Source of the DNA: Filimonas effusa
GTDB lineage: Bacteria; Bacteroidota; Bacteroidia; Chitinophagales; Chitinophagaceae
Length of the DNA stretch: 64,000 nt
Assembly: GCF_004118675.1 (NCBI RefSeq)
Contig: NZ_SDHZ01000001.1
Span: forward strand, 1,736,001-1,800,000
Reading direction: 5' to 3'
Shown: one piece after another, positions 41,223 to 49,399 of the stretch
Layout: each line of letters begins with the position of its first letter
Position numbering within the stretch: position 1 is the first letter of the stretch
The notes under the pieces: model-generated
The model's database searches: none
What the model was told of the DNA's origin: nothing
The model's input: the letters and a program-made list of their open reading frames with translations, nothing else
Position numbers and translations under genes: made by a program

Positions 41223-42455
41223 ATGAAGACAAAAAAGGAAGCGGCGCTCGGTTTCATCTTTGTGACCATGCTCATAGATGTAATCGGATTCGGGATCATC
41301 ATACCAGTAATACCGAAACTGATCCAGCAGCTTGAGAGCTGTACTGTTAGTGAGGCTGCGCGATATGGCGGCTGGCTGATGGTTGCTTATTCTGTGATGC
41401 AATTTGTATTTGCGCCTGTGCTGGGCAATTTATCGGATAGATATGGCCGCCGGCCTATCCTGCTTTTTTCGCTGCTGGGCTTTGGTATTGATTACATGCT
41501 TACGGGTTTCTCTCCCAATATAGAATGGTTGTTTGCAGGGCGGATCATCGCCGGGATCACGGGGGCAAGTTTCAGTACGGCCAGCGCATATATTGCCGAC
41601 GTAAGCACGCCGGAGAAAAAAGCCCAGAATTTTGGGATGGTAGGCGTGGCATTTGGCCTGGGATTCATTATAGGGCCTGTATTAGGCGGTTACCTGGGCA
41701 AGCTGGGTCCGCGTGTCCCTTTTTTCGCTGCGGCGGCTCTTGCACTTCTAAATGCGCTTTATGGCTTTCTGTTACTGCCAGAGTCGCTGGCCAGGGAAAA
41801 CAGGCGGGCATTCAGCTGGCAGCGTGCCAATCCTGTTGGCGCCTTTAAACAGTTGGGGAAGTACCCTGCGATAGCGGCGCTGGCCACGTCGATCACATTG
41901 TTATATGTTGCCGGATTTGCCATGCAAAGCACGTGGACATTCTTTGCCATTGAAAAATTCGGCTGGACGGAAGCGATGGTAGGCAATTCGCTTGGATTTG
42001 TGGGGCTGCTTGTGGGGATAGTGCAGGGTGGTTTGATACGGGTAGTGCATCCTATACTTGGCCAGCAAAGAAGTGTTGTAGTAGGTTTATTACTTTATAC
42101 TCTAGGGTTTACCTTATTCGGGTTTGCCAGCCAGAGCTGGATGCTTTATGCGTTTATGATACCTTATGCGCTTGGCGGCATATCGGGCCCTGCGCTGCAG
42201 GGAATTATTTCGAACCATGTTCCTGCTACGGAGCAAGGCGAGTTACAGGGGGCGCTTACGGGGTTGATGAGTGGCAGCGCTATTATCGGGCCGATGCTGA
42301 TGACAAATGTTTTTGCGTGGTTTACGAGCCCCGGTGCACCGGTACAACTTCCCGGCGCTCCGTTCCTGCTGGGCGGACTGCTAACGCTTATAGCCACGTT
42401 ATTAGCTGTAAGAAGCTTTAAAAAGGATAAAAGTTTTACTTTCGCCGGCAAATAA
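41223..42455 (+). CDS. MFS transporter, TetA-like (TCR/Tet family)
   Basis: 410 residues, twelve hydrophobic segments. N-terminal DVIGFGIIIPVIPKL matches the TetA/DHA1 group, and motif A is GNLSDRYGRRPILLFSL. The central loop and DHA1 motif C region (FGLGFIIGPVLGGYLGKLG) are visible. The substrate is unknown: homologues export tetracycline or other drugs, but many chromosomal copies do not. A TATTTTG promoter-like box (41197-41203) precedes it. It is followed 8 bases later by the FKBP gene, so the two share a transcript. Confidence 0.92.
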   Translation: MKTKKEAALGFIFVTMLIDVIGFGIIIPVIPKLIQQLESCTVSEAARYGGWLMVAYSVMQFVFAPVLGNLSDRYGRRPILLFSLLGFGIDYMLTGFSPNIEWLFAGRIIAGITGASFSTASAYIADVSTPEKKAQNFGMVGVAFGLGFIIGPVLGGYLGKLGPRVPFFAAAALALLNALYGFLLLPESLARENRRAFSWQRANPVGAFKQLGKYPAIAALATSITLLYVAGFAMQSTWTFFAIEKFGWTEAMVGNSLGFVGLLVGIVQGGLIRVVHPILGQQRSVVVGLLLYTLGFTLFGFASQSWMLYAFMIPYALGGISGPALQGIISNHVPATEQGELQGALTGLMSGSAIIGPMLMTNVFAWFTSPGAPVQLPGAPFLLGGLLTLIATLLAVRSFKKDKSFTFAGK

Positions 42456-42463
42456 TAGTATTT

Positions 42464-42898
42464 ATGGGAGTAGCAGATCAACTGGCCAAACTGAAAGCCG
42501 ACAAAGCAGCCGCCAACCTCGCCGCAGGTGAAGCATTTTTGAATACGAATAAGGAAAGAGCAGAGGTTGTTACCCTGCCCAGCGGATTACAGTACGAGGT
42601 GCTTACCACCGGTACCGGCGCCAAACCTACCGCCACTCAAACAGTAACCTGCCATTATCATGGAACAATGATAGACGGTACTGTTTTCGATAGTTCCGTT
42701 CAAAGGAATCAACCAGCCAGCTTCCCGCTGAATATGGTGATCAAGGGATGGACCGAAGGTTTGCAGCTGATGCCTACCGGCAGCAAATGGCGCTTTTTCA
42801 TTCCTCCGCATCTGGGTTATGGCGACAGGCAGGTAGGACCTGTTATAGGCCCTAACAGCACCCTTATTTTCGATGTAGAGCTGCTGAGCATCGCTTAA
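42464..42898 (+). CDS. FKBP-type peptidyl-prolyl cis-trans isomerase
   Basis: 144 residues. A short N-terminal helical part (ADQLAKLKADKAAANL) followed by an FKBP domain with the VTCHYHGTMIDGTVFDSS, VIKGWTEGLQLMPTGSKWRFFIPPHLGYG and STLIFDVELLSI motifs, as in FkpA/Mip proteins. It assists proline isomerisation of proteins. No signal peptide is present, so this is a cytoplasmic form. It has a terminator downstream and shares a transcript with the MFS gene. Confidence 0.95.
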   Translation: MGVADQLAKLKADKAAANLAAGEAFLNTNKERAEVVTLPSGLQYEVLTTGTGAKPTATQTVTCHYHGTMIDGTVFDSSVQRNQPASFPLNMVIKGWTEGLQLMPTGSKWRFFIPPHLGYGDRQVGPVIGPNSTLIFDVELLSIA

Positions 42899-42919
42899 CA
42901 ATAAAACGATTATCGCAGA

Positions 42920-42950
42920 GGGCTGACCATTATCTGGCCAGCCCTTTTTT
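42920..42950 (+). terminator. Intrinsic terminator of the MFS-FKBP operon
   Basis: GGGCTGACC and GGCCAGCCC pair with one mismatch around a 7-base loop, followed by TTTTTT. Confidence 0.88.
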
Positions 42951-43034
42951 ATTTCCTGATCCGCAGTTTTGGATGGGATTAGAAATATAGGAGAAAGTTT
43001 GCGCCGGGAGATAGTTGTACGCAATATCAAAATC

Positions 43035-43421
43035 ATGATGGAATACAACGACGACCAATTGTTGGCGCATTTGAGAAAAGGCAGTACAACTGCCTTTAAA
43101 TTAATTTACAACAAGTATGCATTGTTCCTAGCCTTTGAGGCGCATCTCATTCTCGATAATGCCCATGATACTGCCATAGCAGTAGACCAGGTATTTGAGG
43201 AGTTGCGGCAGGACCCCTCAAAGGTGAATGACACCCTAGAGAATTATCTTTCCGCACAGGTCTGGGAACAATGTAAGGCTATGCGGAAAGCGGGCCACCC
43301 TCCTATCGAGCAGCAGCTCAAAACTGCCATTTCGCTCGGAGAGCGTTTGAAGCAGGCTATCGGCCATATAGAAAAGCGGCTTTCGCAGCAGCAACCTCCT
43401 CAATCCGATAACGAGGAGTAG
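43035..43421 (+). CDS. Sigma-70 region-2-like protein lacking region 4
   Basis: 128 residues from the ATG at 43035 (a second ATG at 43038). It opens NDDQLLAHLRKGSTTAFKLIYNKY, the typical start of ECF sigma region 2, and continues with HDTAIAVDQVFEEL, corresponding to the D-x-x-Q-D-x-F region. After about 75 residues the similarity ends; there is no helix-turn-helix of region 4, only a helical tail ending QPPQSDNEE. It may be a degenerate sigma factor or a decoy. An in-frame start at 42969 would add 22 residues. Confidence 0.7.
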   Translation: MMEYNDDQLLAHLRKGSTTAFKLIYNKYALFLAFEAHLILDNAHDTAIAVDQVFEELRQDPSKVNDTLENYLSAQVWEQCKAMRKAGHPPIEQQLKTAISLGERLKQAIGHIEKRLSQQQPPQSDNEE

Positions 43422-43426
43422 AGCTG

Positions 43427-43990
43427 CTATTTATAGCCCAGTTTATCGAGGTAGCGCATGGCATAAAAGATGGTGCTCATGTGCATGGCCTGAACGATGC
43501 GTTTTTCCTCGAGTAACTGCAGGAATTCGCTCCATTCGAGTTCCAGGATCTCGATCTCTTCGTTTTCGTCGAGATGCTGGTCCTGTACTTTTTTGCCGCC
43601 GGTAGCCACAAACATATGCATGAGGTTTGAATTGGTGCTGGGGTTAGCAGAGGTGCGTCCCAGGTAGTGCACTGTTTCAAAAGCATAACCGGTTTCTTCG
43701 AGCAGTTCGCGCCGGATGGCGTCTTCATGTGTGTCGTCGGTATCGTCTACACAGCCACCGGGTAATTCAATGCATACCTCGCCCAGGGCCTGCCTGAACT
43801 GTTTAACCATTATCACTTTACCGTCTTCGGTAAGGGGCAATGCAGTAGCCCAGTCGGTATATTCCAGCACATAATAGGGATCAACGATCTTTCCCGAAGG
43901 TGTTTTACAGGTATCTTTGCGGGCTGTTAACCAGCGGTCTTTAAAAATGTATTCTGAAGAAAGCGTTTTCCAGTTCAAAACATCGCTCAT
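43427..43990 (-). CDS. Nudix hydrolase
   Basis: 187 residues. The Nudix helix ends with RRELLEETGY; the preceding GGCVDDTDDTHEDA has one more residue than the canonical box, an arrangement that I have seen in ADP-ribose pyrophosphatase-like Bacteroidota proteins. The ELPGG entry and the downstream NENEEIEILELEW loop fit ADP-sugar pyrophosphatases. The substrate is unproven. It lies 46 bases downstream of the ABC ATPase gene and may share its transcript. Confidence 0.9.
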   Translation of the reverse strand: MSDVLNWKTLSSEYIFKDRWLTARKDTCKTPSGKIVDPYYVLEYTDWATALPLTEDGKVIMVKQFRQALGEVCIELPGGCVDDTDDTHEDAIRRELLEETGYAFETVHYLGRTSANPSTNSNLMHMFVATGGKKVQDQHLDENEEIEILELEWSEFLQLLEEKRIVQAMHMSTIFYAMRYLDKLGYK

Positions 43991-44036
43991 AGTATATTTC
44001 TTTTATTTTTAATGCAGGCTGTCAATATTATGCTTG

Positions 44037-44798
44037 CTATTCGTCCCGTAATGCCTTTCCTGTTAAATGGATGAATACATCTTCGAGATTGGCTTTTTTC
44101 ACTTCTTTTGGGCGTTCGAATCCTGAATCAACCAATTCATCGACGAGGTGGTCGGGTGTATTTAGTGCTATAATAGTGCCACTATCTACGATAGCTACCC
44201 TATCGCAGAGGATCTCGGCTTCGTCCATGTAGTGCGTGGTTATGATAACGGTGGTTCCTTTGCTGCGTATATCGCGTACCAGTTCCCACAGGTTCCTGCG
44301 TGCCTGGGGGTCGAGGCCCGTGGTAGGTTCATCGAGGAAAATGATCTTTGGTTCGTTGATAAGCGTTGTTGCGATCGAAAATCGTTGTTTTTGTCCGCCG
44401 CTGAGCTCTTTGAACTTGTTTTTCGCTTTATCGCGGAGGTTCACTTTATCGAGAAGCTCCAGGGCGTTCACGTTCCTGTTATACAGGCCTGCAAACAGGT
44501 GTATGAGTTCGGTGAGGTTGAGGGCGGGATAATAACCTGAGGTCTGCAACTGAACACCTATAATCTTTTTGATATCATTGGGAGACTCATCGAGATTGAA
44601 ACCGTCGACGAACACTTCGCCGGCTGTTTTTGTACGTAAGGTTTCAATGATCTCGAGCGTGGTAGACTTACCGGCGCCATTGGGTCCGAGCAAGCCAAAG
44701 ATCTCTCCTTCAAAAACATCGAAGCTGATACCTTTTACCGCTTCAAAGTCGCCGTATTTTTTTACAAGATTCTTTACAGAGATAATTGCTTTTTGCAT
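44037..44798 (-). CDS. ABC transporter ATP-binding protein
   Basis: 253 residues. Walker A GPNGAGKST (about 35-43), Q-loop, signature LSGGQKQRF, Walker B IIFLDEPTTGLDP and the H-loop TTHYMDEAE are all intact. The C-terminal 45 residues (PKEVKKANLEDVFIHLTGKALRD) match ABC-2-type exporters such as those of drugs, lipids or polysaccharide. No permease gene is next to it, so the partner is elsewhere. A near-consensus CATCTTTG box lies at 44816-44823. Confidence 0.93.
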   Translation of the reverse strand: MQKAIISVKNLVKKYGDFEAVKGISFDVFEGEIFGLLGPNGAGKSTTLEIIETLRTKTAGEVFVDGFNLDESPNDIKKIIGVQLQTSGYYPALNLTELIHLFAGLYNRNVNALELLDKVNLRDKAKNKFKELSGGQKQRFSIATTLINEPKIIFLDEPTTGLDPQARRNLWELVRDIRSKGTTVIITTHYMDEAEILCDRVAIVDSGTIIALNTPDHLVDELVDSGFERPKEVKKANLEDVFIHLTGKALRDE

Positions 44799-44844
44799 AT
44801 CTGCAGCAAGTTAGCCAAAGATGTCCGAATTCAGGCGTTCCGGG

Positions 44845-45333
44845 CTATTTACGAAGGAAGATTTGTGTGAAGTAGATAACACCGTTCTTGTCTTTGGCGA
44901 CGCCAATACCGGTAAGATTATAGTCGCCTTCAATGTTACGTTTGTGACCGGGGCTATGCAGCCATCCGTCGACCACTTTTTCTGCTGTTAATTCGCCGTA
45001 GGCAACGTTTTCAGCCGCTGCGTTAATGGTTCCGGTGGCTTGTTTACGGATAGCGGTGATACGGGATTCGAAACCATCGTGCCCGAACTTCGTTTTGCCG
45101 CTGGCCATATCGCGGCTATGGATGGCAGCCTGTGCCGAAGCTGCGTCCATCATTTGCAGCGGCGAGCGGCCTGTTTTTTTGCGGTAAGCATTCACTTCTT
45201 TTAAAATATCGTTCTCCATGCCTTCCAGAGATATTGCTTTCCTGCCGGAAGCCGTCATAGAAGATGAGGTAGTTGTGCCGTGGTGGCACGCGGCTGTAGC
45301 AATGGCAGCCGATAAGAATAATGCTTTGAACAT
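44845..45333 (-). CDS. CAP-domain lipoprotein (SCP/PR1-like)
   Basis: 162 residues. Signal peptide ending TAACHH (Cys16), a Thr/Ser linker, then a CAP domain with KVVDGWLHSPGHKRNI, the FGHDGFESRI segment and the C-terminal YFTQIFLRK, as in YkwD-type bacterial CAP proteins. Bacterial CAP domains bind lipids or metals or act as adhesins; the role is unknown. It is downstream of fbp on the same strand, separated by a strong inverted repeat. Confidence 0.9.
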   Translation of the reverse strand: MFKALFLSAAIATAACHHGTTTSSSMTASGRKAISLEGMENDILKEVNAYRKKTGRSPLQMMDAASAQAAIHSRDMASGKTKFGHDGFESRITAIRKQATGTINAAAENVAYGELTAEKVVDGWLHSPGHKRNIEGDYNLTGIGVAKDKNGVIYFTQIFLRK

Positions 45334-45361
45334 ATTACGACATGAAGGGGTGATAAAATAG

Positions 45362-45409
45362 CTGATGACAGGGAAAATGCAAAGAATATACCAAGTTCCC
45401 TGTCATCAG
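45362..45409 (-). terminator. Large inverted repeat between fbp and the CAP gene
   Basis: Perfect 14-bp arms CTGATGACAGGGAA (45362-45375) and TTCCCTGTCATCAG (45396-45409) with a 20-base loop. It lies 17 bases after the fbp stop; on the minus strand a CTATTTTATC stretch follows. The loop contains TATATTCTTTG on the minus strand, a possible -7 box for the CAP gene. Terminator and/or operator. Confidence 0.7.
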
Positions 45410-45426
45410 TATTCTATAGAACACTG

Positions 45427-46443
45427 TTATTGGCTTTGTTTCAGATAGCCTTCGAGTTCCTCCATCATGTCTTTACTTCCGATAAAGAAGGGAGTGCGCT
45501 GGTGTAGGGTAGTGGGCGTAATTTCCAGCACACGGCGGGTGCCGTCGGTAGCTTTGCCTCCTGCCACTTCTGCAATGAATGCAAAGGGGTTGCACTCGTA
45601 TAACAGCCTGAGTTTACCATTTTTACTATCGGTGGTAGCGGGGTACATAAAAATACCGCCTTTGATGAGGTTACGGTGTACATCGGCCACCATGCTTCCA
45701 ATATAACGCTGGGTATAAGGTCCACCGGTGTTTTTGTCTTTTTTCTGGCAGGCCTGGATATACTGCTGTACTTCCGGTGCGTACTGGTAAAAGTTACCGT
45801 GGTTAAGAGAGTAGATCTTACCGGAGGGAGGACATTTGATATCCGGATGGCTGAGACAAAACTCGCCTATGGAGGGATCCAATGTAAATCCGTTCACGCC
45901 TCTGCGGGTAGCATATACCAGCATGGTAGAAGATCCGTAAATGATGTAACCTGCAGCCACCTGGCGGTTGCCTGCCTGAAGAAAATCTTCCTGGGTGCAA
46001 GGTTTACCAACCTCGCTTACCCTGCGATAAACGCTGAAAATGGTACCGATAGATACGTTAATATCTATGTTGCTGCTCCCGTCCAACGGGTCGAACATGA
46101 CCACGTATTTGCTATTGTTGCTGACTTCGTCGTCGAAGACAACAAAATCGTCCAGTTCTTCGCTGGCAATGCCGGCGCAGCTGATTCCATGTTGCAATAC
46201 CCCTATGAACTGGTTATTGGCAAAAACATCCAGTTTTTTTACGTCCTCGCCCTGAACGTTCACTGCACCTGCATCACCCAGTATATCCACCAATCCGGCT
46301 TTATTCACCTCCACATTAACCCTTTTGGCTGCTAAACCGATATCACGCAGCAGGGTGCTCAGTTCACCGGTAGCCCGGGGGAAATTGCGGAGTTCCTGGA
46401 TAGTGAACTCATCAAGTGTTAATACATTCCTGTTTATTGCCAT
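45427..46443 (-). CDS. fbp: Fructose-1,6-bisphosphatase class I
   Basis: 338 residues. Gluconeogenic enzyme that dephosphorylates fructose 1,6-bisphosphate. The metal site is spread over VVFDDEVSNN and VMFDPLDGSSNID, with GTIFSVYRR following; the catalytic/substrate-binding region includes QRYIGSMVADVHRNL and GKLRLLYECNPFAFIAE. All are typical of class I enzymes. With fba (33 kb away) this covers two steps of the pathway, but they are not linked. An exact promoter box lies at 46490-46497. Confidence 0.97.
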   Translation of the reverse strand: MAINRNVLTLDEFTIQELRNFPRATGELSTLLRDIGLAAKRVNVEVNKAGLVDILGDAGAVNVQGEDVKKLDVFANNQFIGVLQHGISCAGIASEELDDFVVFDDEVSNNSKYVVMFDPLDGSSNIDINVSIGTIFSVYRRVSEVGKPCTQEDFLQAGNRQVAAGYIIYGSSTMLVYATRRGVNGFTLDPSIGEFCLSHPDIKCPPSGKIYSLNHGNFYQYAPEVQQYIQACQKKDKNTGGPYTQRYIGSMVADVHRNLIKGGIFMYPATTDSKNGKLRLLYECNPFAFIAEVAGGKATDGTRRVLEITPTTLHQRTPFFIGSKDMMEELEGYLKQSQ

Positions 46444-46450
46444 ACATGCA

Positions 46451-46485
46451 ACATTTTGTTAGAGAATTCACATTTTGTTAAGAGA
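46451..46485 (-). repeat. Duplicated element in the fbp leader
   Basis: ACATTTTGTTAGAGA (46451-46465) and ACATTTTGTTAAGAGA (46470-46485) are near-identical direct repeats spaced 19 bases apart. Both lie between the fbp promoter box and ATG, so both would be in the 5' leader RNA as TAACAAAATGT elements. Confidence 0.7.
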
Positions 46486-46489
46486 TTAG

Positions 46490-46497
46490 CAAATGTA
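46490..46497 (-). promoter_or_regulatory. -7 promoter box of fbp (TACATTTG)
   Basis: Exact TAnnTTTG on the minus strand, 46 bases before the fbp ATG. Confidence 0.6.
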
Positions 46498-46603
46498 GGG
46501 GGTCAAACTAATACCCGTATGTTTATGGGGTTCCCAAATTTGAATTAATTGCGCACACGTTGCCGGATTTATGTGAACATCCAAGAAATGACGTTTAATC
46601 AGT

Positions 46604-46611
46604 TACCTTCG
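46604..46611 (+). promoter_or_regulatory. -7 promoter-like box of dnaG (TACCTTCG)
   Basis: One mismatch to TAnnTTTG, seven bases before the dnaG ATG, which would make the message nearly leaderless. Confidence 0.4.
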
Positions 46612-46618
46612 CAGTTGC

Positions 46619-48586
46619 ATGATTTCCCCACAAACAATACAGCAGATCACCAGTCGCATCGATATCCTCGATATTGTCGGCGAATTTGTAAAACTGAAAA
46701 AAAGAGGGACCAGCTACCTGGGGCTCTGCCCTTTTCATGGTGAAAAAACTCCTTCTTTTACTGTATCGCCTGCGAAAGAGATCTTCAAGTGTTTCGGGTG
46801 TGGCAAAAGCGGCAACTCCATTACATTTTTGATGGAGCATGAGAAATACAGCTATGTAGAGGCGCTTAGATGGCTGGCCCACCGGTATAACATTGAGATA
46901 GAGGAAACGGCGGTAAGTCCGGAAATAAAGCAACAGCAACTGGTTGCGGACAGCCTGTTTGCCATCAACAGTTTTGCGCAGAAGTTCTTTGCCGACCAGT
47001 TATGGAATACGGAAGAAGGACAGAATATAGCCTTGAGCTACCTCGAGGAAAGAGGTTTTAATAAAGAGATCACTGAAAAGTTCCAGGTGGGGTATAACCC
47101 GCAGTCGCGTTACACTTTTTCGCGGCTTGCCACGCAAAACCAGTTTAACCCGGAACTGTTACTTAAGACAGGGCTTGTTGCCAACAGGAATGAGGAACTG
47201 GTTGATAATTACCGGGGACGTATCATCTTCCCTATCCATAACAATACAGGCAAGATCATTGGCTTTGGCGCCCGTGTCATAGGCAAGGCGGAGAAAGCTC
47301 CTAAATACATTAATACGCCGGAGAATGAGCTTTATATAAAAAGCCGCATCCTCTATGGCTCTTATTTTGCCCGGCAGGCTATAGACAAGAATGATGAGTG
47401 TTTGCTGGTAGAAGGCTATACCGATGTGATAAGTCTTCACCAGGCGGGTATTGAAAACGTAGTTGCCAGTGGCGGTACTTCGCTAACCACTGACCAGTTA
47501 CGACTTATAAAGAAATACACCAACAACCTGACCATCATTTATGATGGTGATGCAGCCGGTGTGAAGGCTGCGTTGCGTGGACTTGACATGGCTCTTGAAG
47601 AGGGGCTTAATGTTAAGCTGGTGCTTATACCCGATAAGGAAGACCCTGACAGTTATGTCAAAAAAGTAGGTGCGGGTGAGTTCAAAGAGTTTGTTGCTGC
47701 CAACAAGAAGGATTTTGTGTTATTCCAGCTGGAGGTGATGCTGAAGGAAGCCGGCAATGATGTTAACCGCAAAAACGATGTGGTAAACCAGGTAGCCGAA
47801 ACGCTCAGTAAGATCAATAAGGCGGAAGATTTCACCAAGCAACAGGAGTATATCAGGCGTTGTTCCGGCATCCTGCGCATCGATGAAACGGGGCTTACCA
47901 ACCTGGTCAACAAGTATAAAAGGGATCGTGTTGCCAAAGAAGAGAAAAGGCAACAGTCGCCGCCCTCCCAGTCGTTCGATTATTCCAGCGCCGAGCCTAT
48001 CGATGATTTTGGCGGTATGCCACCTGACGCAACCTTTATGGATGTGCCTGATGGCAGTTTACTGATGAACCAGGATGAGGCGCATGAAAGGAATGTACTG
48101 AAGGTCCTGCTGGAATATGGCCTGAATCAATGGGACGAGCAGAAAACCATTGCCGCTCATATTTTTGAAGAGCTTGACGGTTTTAATTTCGACAATCCTG
48201 AGCTTGAAATGTTGTTTGAAGAATTCCGCCGGCAATATAATGCACACCTGGAACCTACCACCAGAACGCTTTTATACCACGAAAATGAACGGATACGCGA
48301 TATGGTAGTAAATGTAACCATGTTCCCGTTCGAGCTTAGCCAGCGCTGGGATGAAAAGCTGATGAACATCAAGATCGTCAACCGTGACAACAGCATCCTG
48401 GATGTTACCAAAAGCCTGCTGTATTTTAAGTTGAAAAAACTTAAAAAGATGATCGAGCAAAATCAGCGGGACATGGAAGCATCCAACTCCATAGACGAAC
48501 AAATGCGCCTTATTAAAATACACAGTCACCTTAAAGAAATAGAAAGGGAACTGGTAAAGAATATGGGAACAGTGATCCTTAAGTAA
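46619..48586 (+). CDS. dnaG: DNA primase
   Basis: 655 residues. Synthesises RNA primers for replication. N-terminal CHC2 zinc-binding domain with CPFH (37-40) and CFGC (58-61). The catalytic Toprim core contains CLLVEGYTDVISLHQAG and TIIYDGDAAGVKAALRGLD. The C-terminal part includes the helicase-binding-like domain (RNVLKVLLEYGLNQW). Length is typical. The start codon is only seven bases after a promoter-like box. It is divergent from fbp and convergent with a YdeI-like gene. Confidence 0.98.
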   Translation: MISPQTIQQITSRIDILDIVGEFVKLKKRGTSYLGLCPFHGEKTPSFTVSPAKEIFKCFGCGKSGNSITFLMEHEKYSYVEALRWLAHRYNIEIEETAVSPEIKQQQLVADSLFAINSFAQKFFADQLWNTEEGQNIALSYLEERGFNKEITEKFQVGYNPQSRYTFSRLATQNQFNPELLLKTGLVANRNEELVDNYRGRIIFPIHNNTGKIIGFGARVIGKAEKAPKYINTPENELYIKSRILYGSYFARQAIDKNDECLLVEGYTDVISLHQAGIENVVASGGTSLTTDQLRLIKKYTNNLTIIYDGDAAGVKAALRGLDMALEEGLNVKLVLIPDKEDPDSYVKKVGAGEFKEFVAANKKDFVLFQLEVMLKEAGNDVNRKNDVVNQVAETLSKINKAEDFTKQQEYIRRCSGILRIDETGLTNLVNKYKRDRVAKEEKRQQSPPSQSFDYSSAEPIDDFGGMPPDATFMDVPDGSLLMNQDEAHERNVLKVLLEYGLNQWDEQKTIAAHIFEELDGFNFDNPELEMLFEEFRRQYNAHLEPTTRTLLYHENERIRDMVVNVTMFPFELSQRWDEKLMNIKIVNRDNSILDVTKSLLYFKLKKLKKMIEQNQRDMEASNSIDEQMRLIKIHSHLKEIERELVKNMGTVILK

Positions 48587-48592
48587 GGGAAA

Positions 48593-49282
48593 TTATTTCT
48601 CTGCCGGATGTTTTTTACCTGCCAGTAATTTTTCAAGCGCAGCTTCTACACGACGGGCTTTGGTATCGGCACGTTTTGCGGCGCTGATCCAGGTAACATA
48701 TTCGTTTTGATGGCTCGCTGGTAGTGAAGTGAAGAAATCTTTGGCTTTGCCATGCTTTCTGAAAAGCGTTTCCAGTTCTGCCGGCGGTACGATCAGTTTT
48801 TTATCGAACTCCCCTCCTTTTAAGTCGGCGGTCATTTTAATTTCGGCAAAATTGCGTGAAACGGCTGGCGCCACGGGTGCAGGAGCAACGAAATTCTCCT
48901 GTTTTTTGAAACGGATAGCAGTCCATACATGATCCAACGGCACTTCCTGTACGTTTTCGTAACCGTTGTCGGCAAACATTTTCCAACTACAGTCGCGGTT
49001 GAGATCACTGGCAATTTTGCTGGCGGCTTTGGGATAAGCAACCCATAATTTGCCTTCTGTATGCATTGCGGGAAATACGTCTTTGAGAATATTGCAAAGC
49101 TGGTTTTGGTTGATAACAAAGACCAGTGCGAAGTCGATCCTTTTAGCTTTTAATAGCGGCGTTACATCTTTAGAGAAGGAAAGCTTGCTAAACTGTTTTT
49201 CTATGGCTGATGGAATGCCCTGGATGAGCAGGTTCTTTTCATCTTTTAATTGCAATTTCTCGAACAAACTTTGCTGCGACAT
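48593..49282 (-). CDS. YdeI/OmpD-associated family protein with N-terminal DUF3052-like domain
   Basis: 229 residues. The N-terminal 125 residues (LLIQGIPSAIEKQFSKL, then DFALVFVINQ, GKLWVAYPKAASKI and DLNRDCSWKMFADNGY) form a DUF3052-like domain. The C-terminal 75 residues (LETLFRKHGKAKDFFTSLPASHQNEYVTWISAAKRADTKARRV in two parts) form the YdeI/OmpD-associated domain. The family is of unknown function and has been called bacteriocin-protection-like. It has its own promoter box just after the M48 protease terminator. Confidence 0.85.
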   Translation of the reverse strand: MSQQSLFEKLQLKDEKNLLIQGIPSAIEKQFSKLSFSKDVTPLLKAKRIDFALVFVINQNQLCNILKDVFPAMHTEGKLWVAYPKAASKIASDLNRDCSWKMFADNGYENVQEVPLDHVWTAIRFKKQENFVAPAPVAPAVSRNFAEIKMTADLKGGEFDKKLIVPPAELETLFRKHGKAKDFFTSLPASHQNEYVTWISAAKRADTKARRVEAALEKLLAGKKHPAEK

Positions 49283-49319
49283 GCCTCGTACAAAATTTTA
49301 AGGTGAAAAAAACAGAATG

Positions 49320-49327
49320 CAAAATTA
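49320..49327 (-). promoter_or_regulatory. -7 promoter box of the YdeI-like gene (TAATTTTG)
   Basis: Exact TAnnTTTG on the minus strand, 37 bases before the ATG. The box starts two bases after the T-tract of the M48 protease terminator. Confidence 0.6.
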
Positions 49328-49332
49328 TTAAA

Positions 49333-49357
49333 AAAACCCGCATAAAATGCAGGTTTT
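49333..49357 (-). terminator. Intrinsic terminator of the M48 protease gene
   Basis: On the minus strand AAAACC-GCAT arms (one mismatch position) close on a 3-base loop and are followed by seven T. It lies 42 bases past the protease stop. Confidence 0.85.
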
Positions 49358-49399
49358 CCTAAATTTTGCACGAATTTATCACTTTGAGGCTGTCTTTTT

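Noticed and set aside
41223-42455. Acquired tetracycline-resistance gene
   Set aside because: The protein is of the TetA-like MFS group, but no TetR regulator or mobile element is adjacent and its codon style matches the neighbours, so it is treated as a chromosomal exporter of unknown substrate.
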